Shown here: positions 16,335 to 24,409 of the stretch, in pieces | How positions within the stretch are numbered: position 1 is the first letter of the stretch | Layout of the letters: each line of letters opens with the position of its first letter | NCBI RefSeq assembly: GCF_002797975.1 | Contig: NZ_PGET01000001.1 | Location: 682,001-746,000 of the forward strand | Direction of reading: 5' to 3' | DNA from: [Clostridium] celerecrescens 18A | Lineage (GTDB): Bacteria > Bacillota > Clostridia > Lachnospirales > Lachnospiraceae | Length of the DNA: 64,000 bases | Notes under the pieces: generated by a model | The model's database searches: none | Told to the model about the DNA's origin: nothing | What the model saw: only the letters and a program-made list of their open reading frames with translations | Translations under genes and position numbers: made by a program

Positions 16335-17693
16335 ATGAAAGGAACCCTGCTTGTAAAGAATGTAAAACATCTTGTGACATGTGACGCTGATGACAGACTG
16401 CTGGAGGGAGTGAATGTGCTGATAAAGAACGGTGTAATAGCCGAAGTCGGCAGCAATGAACAAACAGCTGATGATGTGATCGACGCATCTAATATGGTGA
16501 TGTATCCGGGACTTATTAATACTCACCATCATTTATATCAAACCTTCAGCCGTAATTTGCCTCAGGTTCAGAGGATGGAATTATTCCCGTGGTTAAAAAC
16601 TTTATATGAAATCTGGAAGCACGTAGATGAGAACGTGGTTTATTACAGTTCCCTTACAGGACTTGGGGAGCTGTTAAAAACAGGGTGTACCACCTGTTTG
16701 GACCATCATTACGTGTTCCCAAAGCATGCCGGAACAGGGCTATTGGATGCCCAGTTTTCTGCAGCGGAGGCGCTTGGCATCCGTTTTCACGCCACAAGAG
16801 GCAGTATGGACTTGAGTGTGAAGGACGGAGGTTTGCCGCCGGATTCCGTTGTCCAGACAGTGGATGAGATTTTAAAGGATTCCGAAGCTGCTGTGAAAAA
16901 ATTCCATGATGGCAGCCCATATTCCATGCGCCAGGTGGCATTGGCTCCCTGTTCTCCCTTCAGTGTGACCGGGGAACTTTTGAAGGAATCGGCAAAGCTG
17001 GCCAGAAAGCTGGGGGTAAGACTACACACTCATCTGGCAGAGACAAAGGATGAAGAACAATTTACCCTTTCTCACTTTGGTATGCGGCCTTTAGCATATA
17101 TGGAAAGCCTTGGCTGGGTCGGCCCCGATGTATGGTATGCCCACGGGATTCATTTTAACGAGGATGAATTGGAGCTTTTGGCCAGAACTCAGACAGGTGT
17201 AGCTCATTGTCCCATCTCCAACATGAAGCTGTCTTCCGGCATCGCTTCCATCCCGGAAATGCTTAATCTGGATGTCCCTGTAGGCTTGGCTGTGGACGGA
17301 TCAGCCAGCAACGACGGCTCCAATCTTCTGGAAGAAATGAGAGTGGGATACCTTCTCCACAGGCTAAATGACAGCCGGAAGGCACCTAGCGGATATGATA
17401 TGCTGAAAATCGCAACTAAGGGAAGTGCAAGAGTGCTGGGCCGGGAAAATTTAGGAGAAATTTCTGCAGGCATGGCGGCGGATTTTTTCCTGGTCAATTT
17501 AAACCGTATTGATATGATAGGCGCTCAGTTTGATCCAATGTCGATTTTGAGCACGGTGGGGCTTAAGGGCAGTGTGGACTATACGGTTGTAAATGGCAAT
17601 ATTGTTGTGAAAGAAGGCCGGCTGGTGCGAATGGACGAAGAGAATTTGGTTCGGAAAGCAAATGAAGCCGTAGCTGACTATTTAAATAACTGA
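16335..17693 (+). CDS. 8-oxoguanine deaminase / SsnA-like amidohydrolase
   Basis: About 452 residues of the AtzB/TrzN/8-oxoguanine deaminase branch of amidohydrolases. Motifs: metal-binding NTHHHLYQT (about 60), HTHLAETKDEEQF (about 230), YAHGIHF, and the Asp of VDGSASNDGSNLL (about 320). Such enzymes hydrolyse an amino group from 8-oxoguanine, hydroxy-s-triazines or related heterocycles. In clostridia they accompany purine or selenium-dependent hydroxylase functions. ATG 16335 is preferred over the overlapping ATG 16332 because AGGAGGT ends at 16330. The gene is single and preceded by a structured leader, implying RNA-level control. Confidence 0.8.
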   Translation: MKGTLLVKNVKHLVTCDADDRLLEGVNVLIKNGVIAEVGSNEQTADDVIDASNMVMYPGLINTHHHLYQTFSRNLPQVQRMELFPWLKTLYEIWKHVDENVVYYSSLTGLGELLKTGCTTCLDHHYVFPKHAGTGLLDAQFSAAEALGIRFHATRGSMDLSVKDGGLPPDSVVQTVDEILKDSEAAVKKFHDGSPYSMRQVALAPCSPFSVTGELLKESAKLARKLGVRLHTHLAETKDEEQFTLSHFGMRPLAYMESLGWVGPDVWYAHGIHFNEDELELLARTQTGVAHCPISNMKLSSGIASIPEMLNLDVPVGLAVDGSASNDGSNLLEEMRVGYLLHRLNDSRKAPSGYDMLKIATKGSARVLGRENLGEISAGMAADFFLVNLNRIDMIGAQFDPMSILSTVGLKGSVDYTVVNGNIVVKEGRLVRMDEENLVRKANEAVADYLNN

Positions 17694-17750
17694 AACCTTT
17701 CCTGCATCACTGAACAGATTTGTTTGCCATGATTGCCAAGGAAGAACTGA

Positions 17751-17794
17751 TTGTAGGGGCTGCCTATAGGTTGTTTTGTCAGCAGCCCTTACAA
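17751..17794. terminator. bidirectional hairpin between convergent genes
   Basis: TTGTAGGGGCTGC (17751-17763) and GCAGCCCTTACAA (17782-17794) pair over 13 bp with one wobble. No clear T tract is present on either side, so it may stop transcription only partly. Confidence 0.55.
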
Positions 17795-17826
17795 TATGCA
17801 AAATATATGATCATCGAAGTCAACAT

Positions 17827-18330
17827 TTATTCATTGGAAGTCAGTTTAAGAATAATCTGCTGATGCTGAGGATATCTTTCTATCAACTCACTTCTTTTGA
17901 ATAGCTCAAAGTCTTTAAATTCAAATCCTGGCGATACCATACAGCCCACTAATGCATATCCTTTATTATTCATAGCGGAACCAAATATATAATCCTTTGG
18001 CACCAATACTTGAGGCTTTTCATTATTTTCAATATCAAGTCCAAGCTGTTCGGTGAAAAACTCTCCCTTTGGGCTGATCATATAAATCGTCAGGGGAGAA
18101 CCCGAATGATAGTACCACATTTCATCTGATTTTAGTCTGTGAAAATTAGATACTTCTCCGTCCCTGAGTAAAAAATAGATACTTGTCCAAAGTATTCGTG
18201 AACCTTCAAAGTCAACCTTTAACTCTTTTGAAGTTATAGTTTCTTCCGACGCATAAATTTCTTTGTAAAACCCACCTTCCGGATGTGCTGTCATGTTCAA
18301 GTTTTTAATAAAATAATCTGCTGTATGCAT
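17827..18330 (-). CDS. DUF985-type cupin protein
   Basis: 167 residues of the small RmlC-like cupin family (DUF985): HPEGGFYKEIYAS near the N terminus, SIYFLLRDGEVSNFHRLKSDEMWYYHSGSPL in the cupin barrel, and GCMVSPGFEFKDFELF at the end. The family is common and structurally known but biochemically poorly assigned. The start has GAAAGGAG upstream on the minus strand. It is convergent with the deaminase gene and has no operon partner. Confidence 0.85.
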   Translation of the reverse strand: MHTADYFIKNLNMTAHPEGGFYKEIYASEETITSKELKVDFEGSRILWTSIYFLLRDGEVSNFHRLKSDEMWYYHSGSPLTIYMISPKGEFFTEQLGLDIENNEKPQVLVPKDYIFGSAMNNKGYALVGCMVSPGFEFKDFELFKRSELIERYPQHQQIILKLTSNE

Positions 18331-18653
18331 AGTGATACTCCTTTCAATTTCTTCTTATTTTATTATATCTTATTATTTGGATATGTAAATTTAATTCTAC
18401 AAATGATACATTTAAAATAAGATGTTGAAGAGATGAAAAAAACTCGTTATGGAAGAGCCTGTATTGCAGCAGTTAAAAATTGTAACGGATTCCTTATTAA
18501 ATACAATGAAATAATATCTGTGCATTGATAAAAATAAGAATACCTCCTGACTGCAGATGGCAGTATAGGAGGTGTTTGTAACATTGACTTTCTTCATTTC
18601 TAAGGATAAAATTATTAAGGTAATAAACGCAAAGGACATAGAAAGGACAATTT
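18331..18653. other. intergenic region with a regulatory-looking hairpin
   Basis: Contains ACCTCCT (18542-18548)/AGGAGGT (18567-18573) with an inner CTGC/GCAG stem, about 80 bases before the nitroreductase gene. The 3' arm is an anti-SD-like AGGAGGT not followed by a start codon. It may be a terminator relic (A-rich 5' side gives a T tract on the minus strand) or a leader element. Confidence 0.4.
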
Positions 18654-19175
18654 ATGCTATTTGACATTTTAAAATCCAGGAGAAGCATTAGAAAGTTTCA
18701 AAATAAGGAAGTTGAAAAAGAAAAAATTAATGTGATTCTTAAAAGTGCCCTGCTGTCTCCATCATCCCGGTCCATCAGACCCTGGCATTTTATCGCCGTC
18801 ACCGATGCGGATCTGATCCGCCAGCTCTCTCTTTGCAGAGAACCTGGTTCTCAGTTTTTAGCAGGTGCTCCTTTGGCAATAGCAGTATTGGCGGATAAAG
18901 GTTCAAGTGACGTATGGATTGAGGATACGTCCATAGCGGCAGCGATTATTCAATTGACGGCACAGGATTTAGATCTTGGGTCGTGTTGGATTCAAGTAAG
19001 AGAAAGATTCCATACAGAACAGGAGACAGCAGAAGATTATATAAGAGAAGTGCTGGAAATACCTGAGCAATATAGTGTTGAATGTATGATTGCCATTGGC
19101 TATCCCGCAGAGGAGAAAAAGCCATATGAAGAACGTACGCTGCCATATCAAAAGCTTCATTACAACAAGTTTTAA
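18654..19175 (+). CDS. nitroreductase family protein
   Basis: 173 residues of the FMN-dependent nitroreductase fold: FDILKSRRSIRKFQNKEVEKEKI with the RRSIR FMN-phosphate motif, LSPSSRSIRPWHFIAVTD, then the LDLGSCWIQVRERF helix region and IAIGYPAEEKKPYEERTL at the end. Likely reduces nitro compounds or quinones with NAD(P)H. The physiological role is unknown. A good terminator follows. Confidence 0.88.
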   Translation: MLFDILKSRRSIRKFQNKEVEKEKINVILKSALLSPSSRSIRPWHFIAVTDADLIRQLSLCREPGSQFLAGAPLAIAVLADKGSSDVWIEDTSIAAAIIQLTAQDLDLGSCWIQVRERFHTEQETAEDYIREVLEIPEQYSVECMIAIGYPAEEKKPYEERTLPYQKLHYNKF

Positions 19176-19204
19176 ATCTAATAAGATGGATATTGCCAAA
19201 AAAG

Positions 19205-19243
19205 ACCTCTTGTCGTAGGAATAGAATACGACAGGAGGTTTTA
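19205..19243 (+). terminator. intrinsic terminator of the nitroreductase gene
   Basis: ACCTCTTGTCGTA (19205-19217) pairs with TACGACAGGAGGT (19227-19239) with one mismatch-like position, followed by TTTTAG. Confidence 0.8.
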
Positions 19244-19305
19244 GTTATGCCTGAAAGCTATATAATATTGGCCCCATACGCACAAAAACAGGCCTGATAT
19301 TGATA

Positions 19306-19842
19306 TTATTCGATAATATATGCACTTAGAATCTCTCCGTAATAAGCGGTATGAAAATCTTTGTTTGCGCCGTGGAATGAACTGTCTACATCCTGTGGGT
19401 AAAATGCGTTTCGGTATTCTTCGGTAATTTCGTGTTCATCTTGTTTTTGCTTATATACAACCCTGCACTCAAGCGTTAAAGGGAGCTCCTTAATAGCAGG
19501 AACAGAAATAGCATTGGGTGTTTCAAGTGACAGGTTAAGTTCTTTGATTTTATCAATGGAATGACCGGACTTTGTTCCGCATACCCCCAGGATCTTTTTG
19601 TCAAAATCGCCATATGGTATATTAATCGTGAATTCAGGATTTTTTTCCAGCTGAAGTTTTGTAAAGCGGTTCTCTCTAACAAAAACAGTAAAGATCGGTT
19701 TTGACCATTCAATTCCCAGGGTACCCCAGGAAATTGTCATGGAATTCACCTTGTCATCTGTCTGTGTGGTCAGCAAAACGCCTGTTTTTAGTGCTTTCAT
19801 GATTTCATTGGTATAATCAAATACTTCAATCTCTTTTTTCAT
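19306..19842 (-). CDS. flavin reductase family protein (flavoredoxin-like)
   Basis: 178 residues of the FMN-binding split-barrel family: GVLLTTQTDDKVNSMTISWGTLGIEWSKPIFTVF is split by short turns and is the FMN-site signature. It is followed by NPEFTINIPYGDFDKKILGVCGTKSGHSIDK and a C-terminal YYGEILSAYIIE. The Cys in VCGTKSG is typical of flavoredoxins. AAGGAGG precedes the minus-strand ATG. Likely an electron carrier or FMN reductase. It is one of several flavin-dependent proteins in this window. Confidence 0.85.
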   Translation of the reverse strand: MKKEIEVFDYTNEIMKALKTGVLLTTQTDDKVNSMTISWGTLGIEWSKPIFTVFVRENRFTKLQLEKNPEFTINIPYGDFDKKILGVCGTKSGHSIDKIKELNLSLETPNAISVPAIKELPLTLECRVVYKQKQDEHEITEEYRNAFYPQDVDSSFHGANKDFHTAYYGEILSAYIIE

Positions 19843-20033
19843 TGTATAATCCTCCTTGTCATTTTATATTTATTATATTATGATAGGATAATTATATTAG
19901 CAAGTATGCACTTTTAGGTTAGATACTATAAAAAAGGAGAGTTAGAATGGATGTTGTATTTCTTTATAAGTTGCATTTTTGCATACATCATAACTGCGCC
20001 ATCGTTTGTCATCGGTAAATAAGCTTATAGCTA

Positions 20034-20993
20034 CTATATCCAGCTTTCAGGAGCTGCAATACCAGTCTTGAACTTTTCTAAAAACAACCCCACATGATAT
20101 CCGTCAGCCACAGCATGGTGAACGGTAATAGAAAGAGGCATAATTTTTTTTCCATCTCTATCAAAAAATTGCCCCGCCTGTATTACGGGAAAATAATTGT
20201 TGATATCGGCATAAGGTACTGGTGTATAACTTGTAAATTTAATCCATGGCAGCATACCTATCATAAAGCTATTCTGCGGTGGAGTATCAGGTTTTGCCAA
20301 TATCCCATGGTTGTCTGCATATCGATCCTGATCCTCCATGTAATTATCATAGAAAATCTCGAAATTCGGGTCATACTCCGTCCACATATTTGACATCGTC
20401 TTGTCATCTTGATGGAAACATGCATAAGAGGGATGTAAAACCTCATAATAACCAAGTTGCTCGTTTAAATTGGAGATACGAAATTCCTGCTGTTCAGTGA
20501 TTAGCTTTGAAGCCAGATATAAATAAGCAGGGAAAAACTTTTTGTTTTGCTTTTTTATCATATTATAGGTGTTGGTAATGTCTGCTTCCACACTAATGGA
20601 AAATCCGGTAGGTAACATTTTCGTGAAATAATAGAAATATTGTTTCCTATCCCAGTTATCAAAATCAATGAGATGAAAGGCAGTATTTAATCGTAATTCT
20701 TTATCTGTTCTATTCGGCAGATCGTTTTTTGGCTTCCAATATCGTGATCCGTCTGGCTCGCGACATAATAAACCATAATCAATAAGTTCCCGCCTGAGTA
20801 TGAAATAATCTCCGAACGTATGCCAAGCTTCACAGATGGAGTTTACTTCTTTTTCTGTATAATTACGGTTTGATTCAAATTTTTCAGCCAGATAACAGAG
20901 CGTTGCAGCTCTGATGGATTGCTTTTGTGGTAATTGCGTAATTTTACCTTGATTATCAAGAAATTTATCTATTTTAATTTTATCCAAATTCAT
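20034..20993 (-). CDS. DUF2087-chloramphenicol acetyltransferase fusion protein
   Basis: About 319 residues in two domains. Residues 8-87 match DUF2087 (LPQKQSIRAATLCYLAEKF, YTEKEVN, LRRELIDYGLLCREPDGSRYW). Residues about 105-319 are a class A chloramphenicol acetyltransferase fold: FHLIDFDNWDRKQYFYYF at the start, YLASKLI, and the catalytic HHAVADGYH near the C terminus (His general base). CAT enzymes transfer acetyl from acetyl-CoA to a drug hydroxyl and work as trimers. The start at 20993 is chosen because AAAAGGAGAAA precedes it; a longer form to 21023 is possible. The DUF2087 part may bind nucleic acid or a ligand (unknown). Whether it acts on chloramphenicol is untested. Confidence 0.8.
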   Translation of the reverse strand: MNLDKIKIDKFLDNQGKITQLPQKQSIRAATLCYLAEKFESNRNYTEKEVNSICEAWHTFGDYFILRRELIDYGLLCREPDGSRYWKPKNDLPNRTDKELRLNTAFHLIDFDNWDRKQYFYYFTKMLPTGFSISVEADITNTYNMIKKQNKKFFPAYLYLASKLITEQQEFRISNLNEQLGYYEVLHPSYACFHQDDKTMSNMWTEYDPNFEIFYDNYMEDQDRYADNHGILAKPDTPPQNSFMIGMLPWIKFTSYTPVPYADINNYFPVIQAGQFFDRDGKKIMPLSITVHHAVADGYHVGLFLEKFKTGIAAPESWI

Positions 20994-21019
20994 TTTCTCC
21001 TTTTCAATAAGTTTTCGTA

Positions 21020-21109
21020 TCATCGAAAGCGAATGAAATTATCTCCCCACGAACTATTGTAACCCCTGAATTTTGGATTATCAATAAACGCTCCGTAGAG
21101 TTCTTCCAT
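21020..21109 (-). other. 29-codon open frame of unknown meaning
   Basis: A short frame between the CAT fusion and its divergent neighbour reads MEELYGAFIDNPKFRGYNSS and ends at TGA 21020, 26 bases before the CAT start. No ribosome binding site is visible. It could be a leader peptide or, more likely from its protein-like composition, the remnant of a lost gene end. Confidence 0.3.
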
Positions 21110-21123
21110 TATTGTAAAAGAAG

Positions 21124-21177
21124 TTGACAAGATAGTCTAATTAGACTAAGATAAAAATATATAGTCTAGTTAGATCA
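21124..21177 (+). promoter_or_regulatory. promoter with palindromic operator pair of the esterase-padR unit
   Basis: TTGACA (21124-21129) is 17 bp from TAAGAT (21147-21152). The spacer holds a perfect 16-bp palindrome TAGTCTAATTAGACTA (21133-21148). A second, imperfect copy, TAGTCTAGTTAGATCA, lies at 21162-21177. The placement over the promoter core argues for repression, plausibly by the PadR protein encoded second in the operon. Confidence 0.7.
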
Positions 21178-21214
21178 CATTACTATAGTACGATATTGAA
21201 AAAGAGGTTAAAAA

Positions 21215-22063
21215 ATGGTTAAATCATTTTTAATGTTAGGACAGTCTAATATGGCTGGTCGGGGATTTATTCACGAAGTATCCCCTATTTTTAATGAAAG
21301 GATACAGATGCTGCGCAATGGAAGATGGCAGATGATGACTGAACCCATCAACTATGACCGTCCCGTTTCGGGAATAAGCCTTGCAGCCTCCTTTGCAGAC
21401 GCATGGTGCCAGATAAATGAGAAGGATACCATTGGATTGATTCCTTGTGCCGAGGGCGGAAGCACTCTTGATGAATGGGCGATCGATGGGGTACTTTTTA
21501 AACATGCAGTGAATGAAGCTAGATTTGCAGTCCAGAATAGTGAGCTGACAGGAATTTTATGGCATCAGGGTGAAAGTGATAGTACCAATGGAAATTACAA
21601 GGTTTATTATAATAAATTATTTTCAATCATTGAAACTCTTAGGAAAGAATTAAGTTCTCCGAATATTCCTCTGATAATTGGCGGGTTAGGAGATTTCTTG
21701 GGCAAAGAAGGGTTTGGAAAAAGCTGCACGGAATATAATTATATAAATCAAGAGCTGCAGAAGTTTGCCCTTGAACAAGACAATTGTTACTTCGTTACCG
21801 CTGCAGGTTTAACCTCTAATCCGGATGGGATCCATATTGATGCAGTTTCGCAAAGAAAATTTGGTCTAAGATATTTTGAAGCATTTGATAAAAGGCAGCA
21901 TATAATGGAGCCATTAGTGAATGAAAACGAACTGATAAAATGTAATGACACCAGAACTCAAACAAAAGCGGAAAAGATCTATATCATAAGCAAGGATTTT
22001 GCATTAGGAAAAATGACATTTGAGGAATTCCAATCTCAAATCACACAAATCAGCAATGATTAA
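21215..22063 (+). CDS. SGNH/SASA-type carbohydrate esterase
   Basis: 282 residues. The N terminus SFLMLGQSNMAGRG carries the nucleophile Ser of the sialate O-acetylesterase-like (SASA) SGNH family; GILWHQGESD (about 115) is the block with the conserved Gly/Gln-Gly-Glu, and NPDGIHIDAVSQRKFGLRYF gives the catalytic Asp-x-x-His. The last 35 residues (AEKIYIISKDFALGKMTFEEFQ) look like an added SHOCT-type helix pair. No signal peptide, so it is cytoplasmic. Probable deacetylase of imported sugars or of a drug-like ester. It is co-transcribed with a padR gene behind a palindromic operator. Confidence 0.8.
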   Translation: MVKSFLMLGQSNMAGRGFIHEVSPIFNERIQMLRNGRWQMMTEPINYDRPVSGISLAASFADAWCQINEKDTIGLIPCAEGGSTLDEWAIDGVLFKHAVNEARFAVQNSELTGILWHQGESDSTNGNYKVYYNKLFSIIETLRKELSSPNIPLIIGGLGDFLGKEGFGKSCTEYNYINQELQKFALEQDNCYFVTAAGLTSNPDGIHIDAVSQRKFGLRYFEAFDKRQHIMEPLVNENELIKCNDTRTQTKAEKIYIISKDFALGKMTFEEFQSQITQISND

Positions 22064-22113
22064 CTTTTTTATAAAACGGATGTCAGTACGTTATAAGCAG
22101 AGGAGGTAACTTC

Positions 22114-22644
22114 TTGATACCGCTATTAATATTAGGTTTATTGAAGCAAAACCCAGGTTCTTATGGTTACGAATTATTAGCTCTAATGGAAGAAAATCAT
22201 TACAAATATATAGTGAACTTTACGAGAGGATCCTTTTATTACAACCTTCAGCAATTAGAAGAAAAACAACTTATTAAAAAAGTTGATGTTGACAAGAGCG
22301 ACCGCGCCAGAGAAACCCACAATTATGTTATTACTGAGCTGGGAAATAAAGAATTTGATAAATTAATGTATCAGTATGGTTCGAAAACAGAGTATGTAAA
22401 TTTATCATTTTATACAACAATGTTGTTTGCCAATGAATATAATACAGAGGACTTTATACATTTATTAGAAATGCAAATGAAACAAACCAGAGAGAAGATT
22501 TCTCTATTGGAAAAATCCCTTGAACAAGATTTTAGGAACCCTGCCTATTTTAAACACATGTTGAATAATTCACTTGCTCACCATTTAGTAAATGTTGAAT
22601 GGTTTGAAGGATTGTTGAATGAAATAAGAGCTAAAAATGTATAA
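22114..22644 (+). CDS. PadR-family transcriptional regulator
   Basis: 176 residues: IPLLILGLLKQNPGSYGYELLALMEENHY, then FTRGSFYYNLQQLEEKQLIKK and THNYVITELGNKEF form the winged helix. The C-terminal 90 residues are helical (dimerisation, Vir-type). Starts with TTG 22114, supported by AGGAGGT at 22101-22107 and because the frame then begins exactly at the family N terminus. It lies 50 bases after the esterase gene and likely binds TAGTCTAATTAGACTA at 21133. Confidence 0.88.
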   Translation: MIPLLILGLLKQNPGSYGYELLALMEENHYKYIVNFTRGSFYYNLQQLEEKQLIKKVDVDKSDRARETHNYVITELGNKEFDKLMYQYGSKTEYVNLSFYTTMLFANEYNTEDFIHLLEMQMKQTREKISLLEKSLEQDFRNPAYFKHMLNNSLAHHLVNVEWFEGLLNEIRAKNV

Positions 22645-22685
22645 ATGCAAGGGCTTTTTTTAAAAAAATCAATTCTTATATGATG

Positions 22686-22714
22686 TTGAAACAGAAACAT
22701 ATATTCAGTATAAT
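22686..22714 (+). promoter_or_regulatory. marR promoter
   Basis: TTGAAA (22686-22691) and a perfect TATAAT (22709-22714) are separated by 17 bp, about 35 bases before the marR start. Confidence 0.7.
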
Positions 22715-22748
22715 ATTGTTAATACACCAATGGGTGGGAGGATAGGCC

Positions 22749-23237
22749 ATGAAAAAAGAAGAGCAGGTCATAGCTGGTTTCTGGGACTTATTTAGCAAAA
22801 AGATCTGGCTAGATGGGTATAAGATGAAAGAAAGCCTTAAGGATTATAAGCCTTCTGAAATACATTGCATTGAATACATCGGAAAAAGTGAAGATTCCAA
22901 CGTGACAAAGCTAGCAGAGACCTTTTATATGACTAGAAGCGGTATAAGTAAAATAACGAAAAAACTCATAGAAAAAGGCCTTATCGAAAGCTATCAGAGG
23001 CCTGATAACAAGAAAGAAATTTATTTTAAGCTTACGGAACGAGGGAAATCTATTTACAAAGTCCACGAGGAACTGCACAAAGAGTTCCAAAAGAGGGATA
23101 AGGCTGTATTTGAACATGTGTCTGAAAAACAATTAGACAGCATGATTGGTTTTGCAGAAAGATATAATAAGCATTTGGATGCAGAAATAAAAAAACTGGG
23201 TGTAGATATTAAGACGGAAAGCTATGATAAATTATAG
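22749..23237 (+). CDS. MarR-family transcriptional regulator
   Basis: 162 residues with the MarR winged helix: SEIHCIEYIGKSEDSNVTKLAETFYMTRSGISKITKKLIEKG is divided over helices 2-4, followed by the wing RPDNKKEIYFKLTERGKSIY. Helical ends give the dimer. Next downstream is a decayed MFS exporter with its own promoter, so its original target may have been that exporter (inference). A terminator at 23341 separates the two. Confidence 0.88.
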   Translation: MKKEEQVIAGFWDLFSKKIWLDGYKMKESLKDYKPSEIHCIEYIGKSEDSNVTKLAETFYMTRSGISKITKKLIEKGLIESYQRPDNKKEIYFKLTERGKSIYKVHEELHKEFQKRDKAVFEHVSEKQLDSMIGFAERYNKHLDAEIKKLGVDIKTESYDKL

Positions 23238-23340
23238 TAATGCCAGGCCCTTATAAACGGGTTATAGAACCGGAAATAATCAGGTCCAAGTGTTTCGCAA
23301 CCCCTGCAGAGACAAATTGAATAATGAAAGTGATACCACA

Positions 23341-23378
23341 GGCAGCCCGACTCTATAGAGAGCGGGCTGCCTTTTTAT
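23341..23378 (+). terminator. intrinsic terminator after marR
   Basis: GGCAGCCCG (23341-23349) and CGGGCTGCC (23363-23371) form a 9-bp GC-rich stem followed by TTTTTATT. Confidence 0.9.
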
Positions 23379-23389
23379 TGCTATATTTG

Positions 23390-23418
23390 TTGACAAGGAC
23401 CCAAAAAAGTGGTAAAGT
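23390..23418 (+). promoter_or_regulatory. promoter of the MFS pseudogene
   Basis: TTGACA (23390-23395), 17-bp spacer, TAAAGT (23413-23418). The promoter survives although the gene is deleted internally. Confidence 0.6.
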
Positions 23419-23462
23419 ATGTTTCCGAGGACACAAAAAGTGCCGCGAAAGGAGAATAAATT

Positions 23463-23940
23463 ATGCAAACGAAAGCGATATTATCAAAAGATTTTATACT
23501 TGTAGCAATCGGTCAGGTCATTTCCTTGTTTGGAAATCAGATATTAAGGTATGCCCTTCCTCTTTACCTGTTAAATCAAACGGGCTCGTCTGTTTTGTTT
23601 GGGACAATTCTTGCCTGCTCTTTTATTCCTATGCTATTCCTGTTCCCTATAGGAGGAATCATTGCTGACCGTGTGAATAAGAGAAACATCATGGTGATGT
23701 TTGATATTAACGCCAAAAGAATTAACCGGGAAAGTCATTTCTTGTGTTATGTGTATTTGTATGTGTACGAATCCTCTTGGACAGTTCCTCTATGGTATTG
23801 TGTTTGAAAAAATAGAAAGCAGTACTTACCTTCCTTTTTATATGGCTGCCCTGATCATGTTTGGGATCAGTGTCTTTACCCGCCGCATGTTCTATGGAAT
23901 GGATCATCCTGTCCTTACCGGGCATCAATCTCACGGATGA
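23463..23940 (+). pseudogene. MFS drug transporter with internal deletion and frameshift
   Basis: The first 80 codons encode the start of an MFS exporter (DFILVAIGQVISLFGNQIL, then PMLFLFPIGGIIADRVNKRNI, with the DR...KR loop of motif A). Around 23700 the sequence jumps, in another frame, to the family C-terminal part: TPKELTGKVISCVMCICMC, then PLGQFLYGIVFE and a final helix. About 250 residues between them are missing. The remaining gene ends overlapping ribH. It is a recent deletion relic; the start, SD and promoter are intact. Confidence 0.8.
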
Positions 23941-24385
23941 GGTTGACCATTTCAATGGCTCCAACCGCACAGTCAAAGCCTTTGTTGCCGGCTTTGGTGC
24001 CTGCGCGCTCGATGGCCTGCTCTATGTTTTCTGTGGTCAGCACACCAAACATAACAGGAATATCACTGCTTAAGGATATACTGGCAATGCCTTTGGACAC
24101 CTCACTGCACACATAATCGTAGTGAGATGTGCTGCCGCGAATGACTGCACCAAGGCAGATCACTGCATCATATTTCCCGCTTTTTGCCATTTTAGAGGCA
24201 ATTAGCGGAATTTCAAAGGCTCCGGGAACCCATGCGATATCTATGCTGTCATCACTGACCTCATGGCGCTTTAATCCATCCAAAGCACCGCTTAGTAATT
24301 TTCCGGTTATAAATTCGTTGAAACGTGCGGCAACAATGCCTATTTTAATATCCTTTGATACGAGTTTTCCTTCAAATGTTTTCAT
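23915..24385 (-). CDS. ribH: 6,7-dimethyl-8-ribityllumazine synthase
   Basis: 156 residues, normal length for RibH. Motifs: [59 protein letters not shown] (with the catalytic His of the SHYDYVC-type block) and [27 protein letters not shown], each typical. It condenses the pyrimidinedione with dihydroxybutanone phosphate, the penultimate step of riboflavin synthesis, usually as a 60-mer capsid. Last gene of the ribD-E-BA-H operon. Its end overlaps the end of the MFS relic. Confidence 0.95.
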   Translation of the reverse strand: MKTFEGKLVSKDIKIGIVAARFNEFITGKLLSGALDGLKRHEVSDDSIDIAWVPGAFEIPLIASKMAKSGKYDAVICLGAVIRGSTSHYDYVCSEVSKGIASISLSSDIPVMFGVLTTENIEQAIERAGTKAGNKGFDCAVGAIEMVNLIREIDAR

Positions 24386-24409
24386 TGTAAGCTCTCCTTT
24401 AAAAATATA

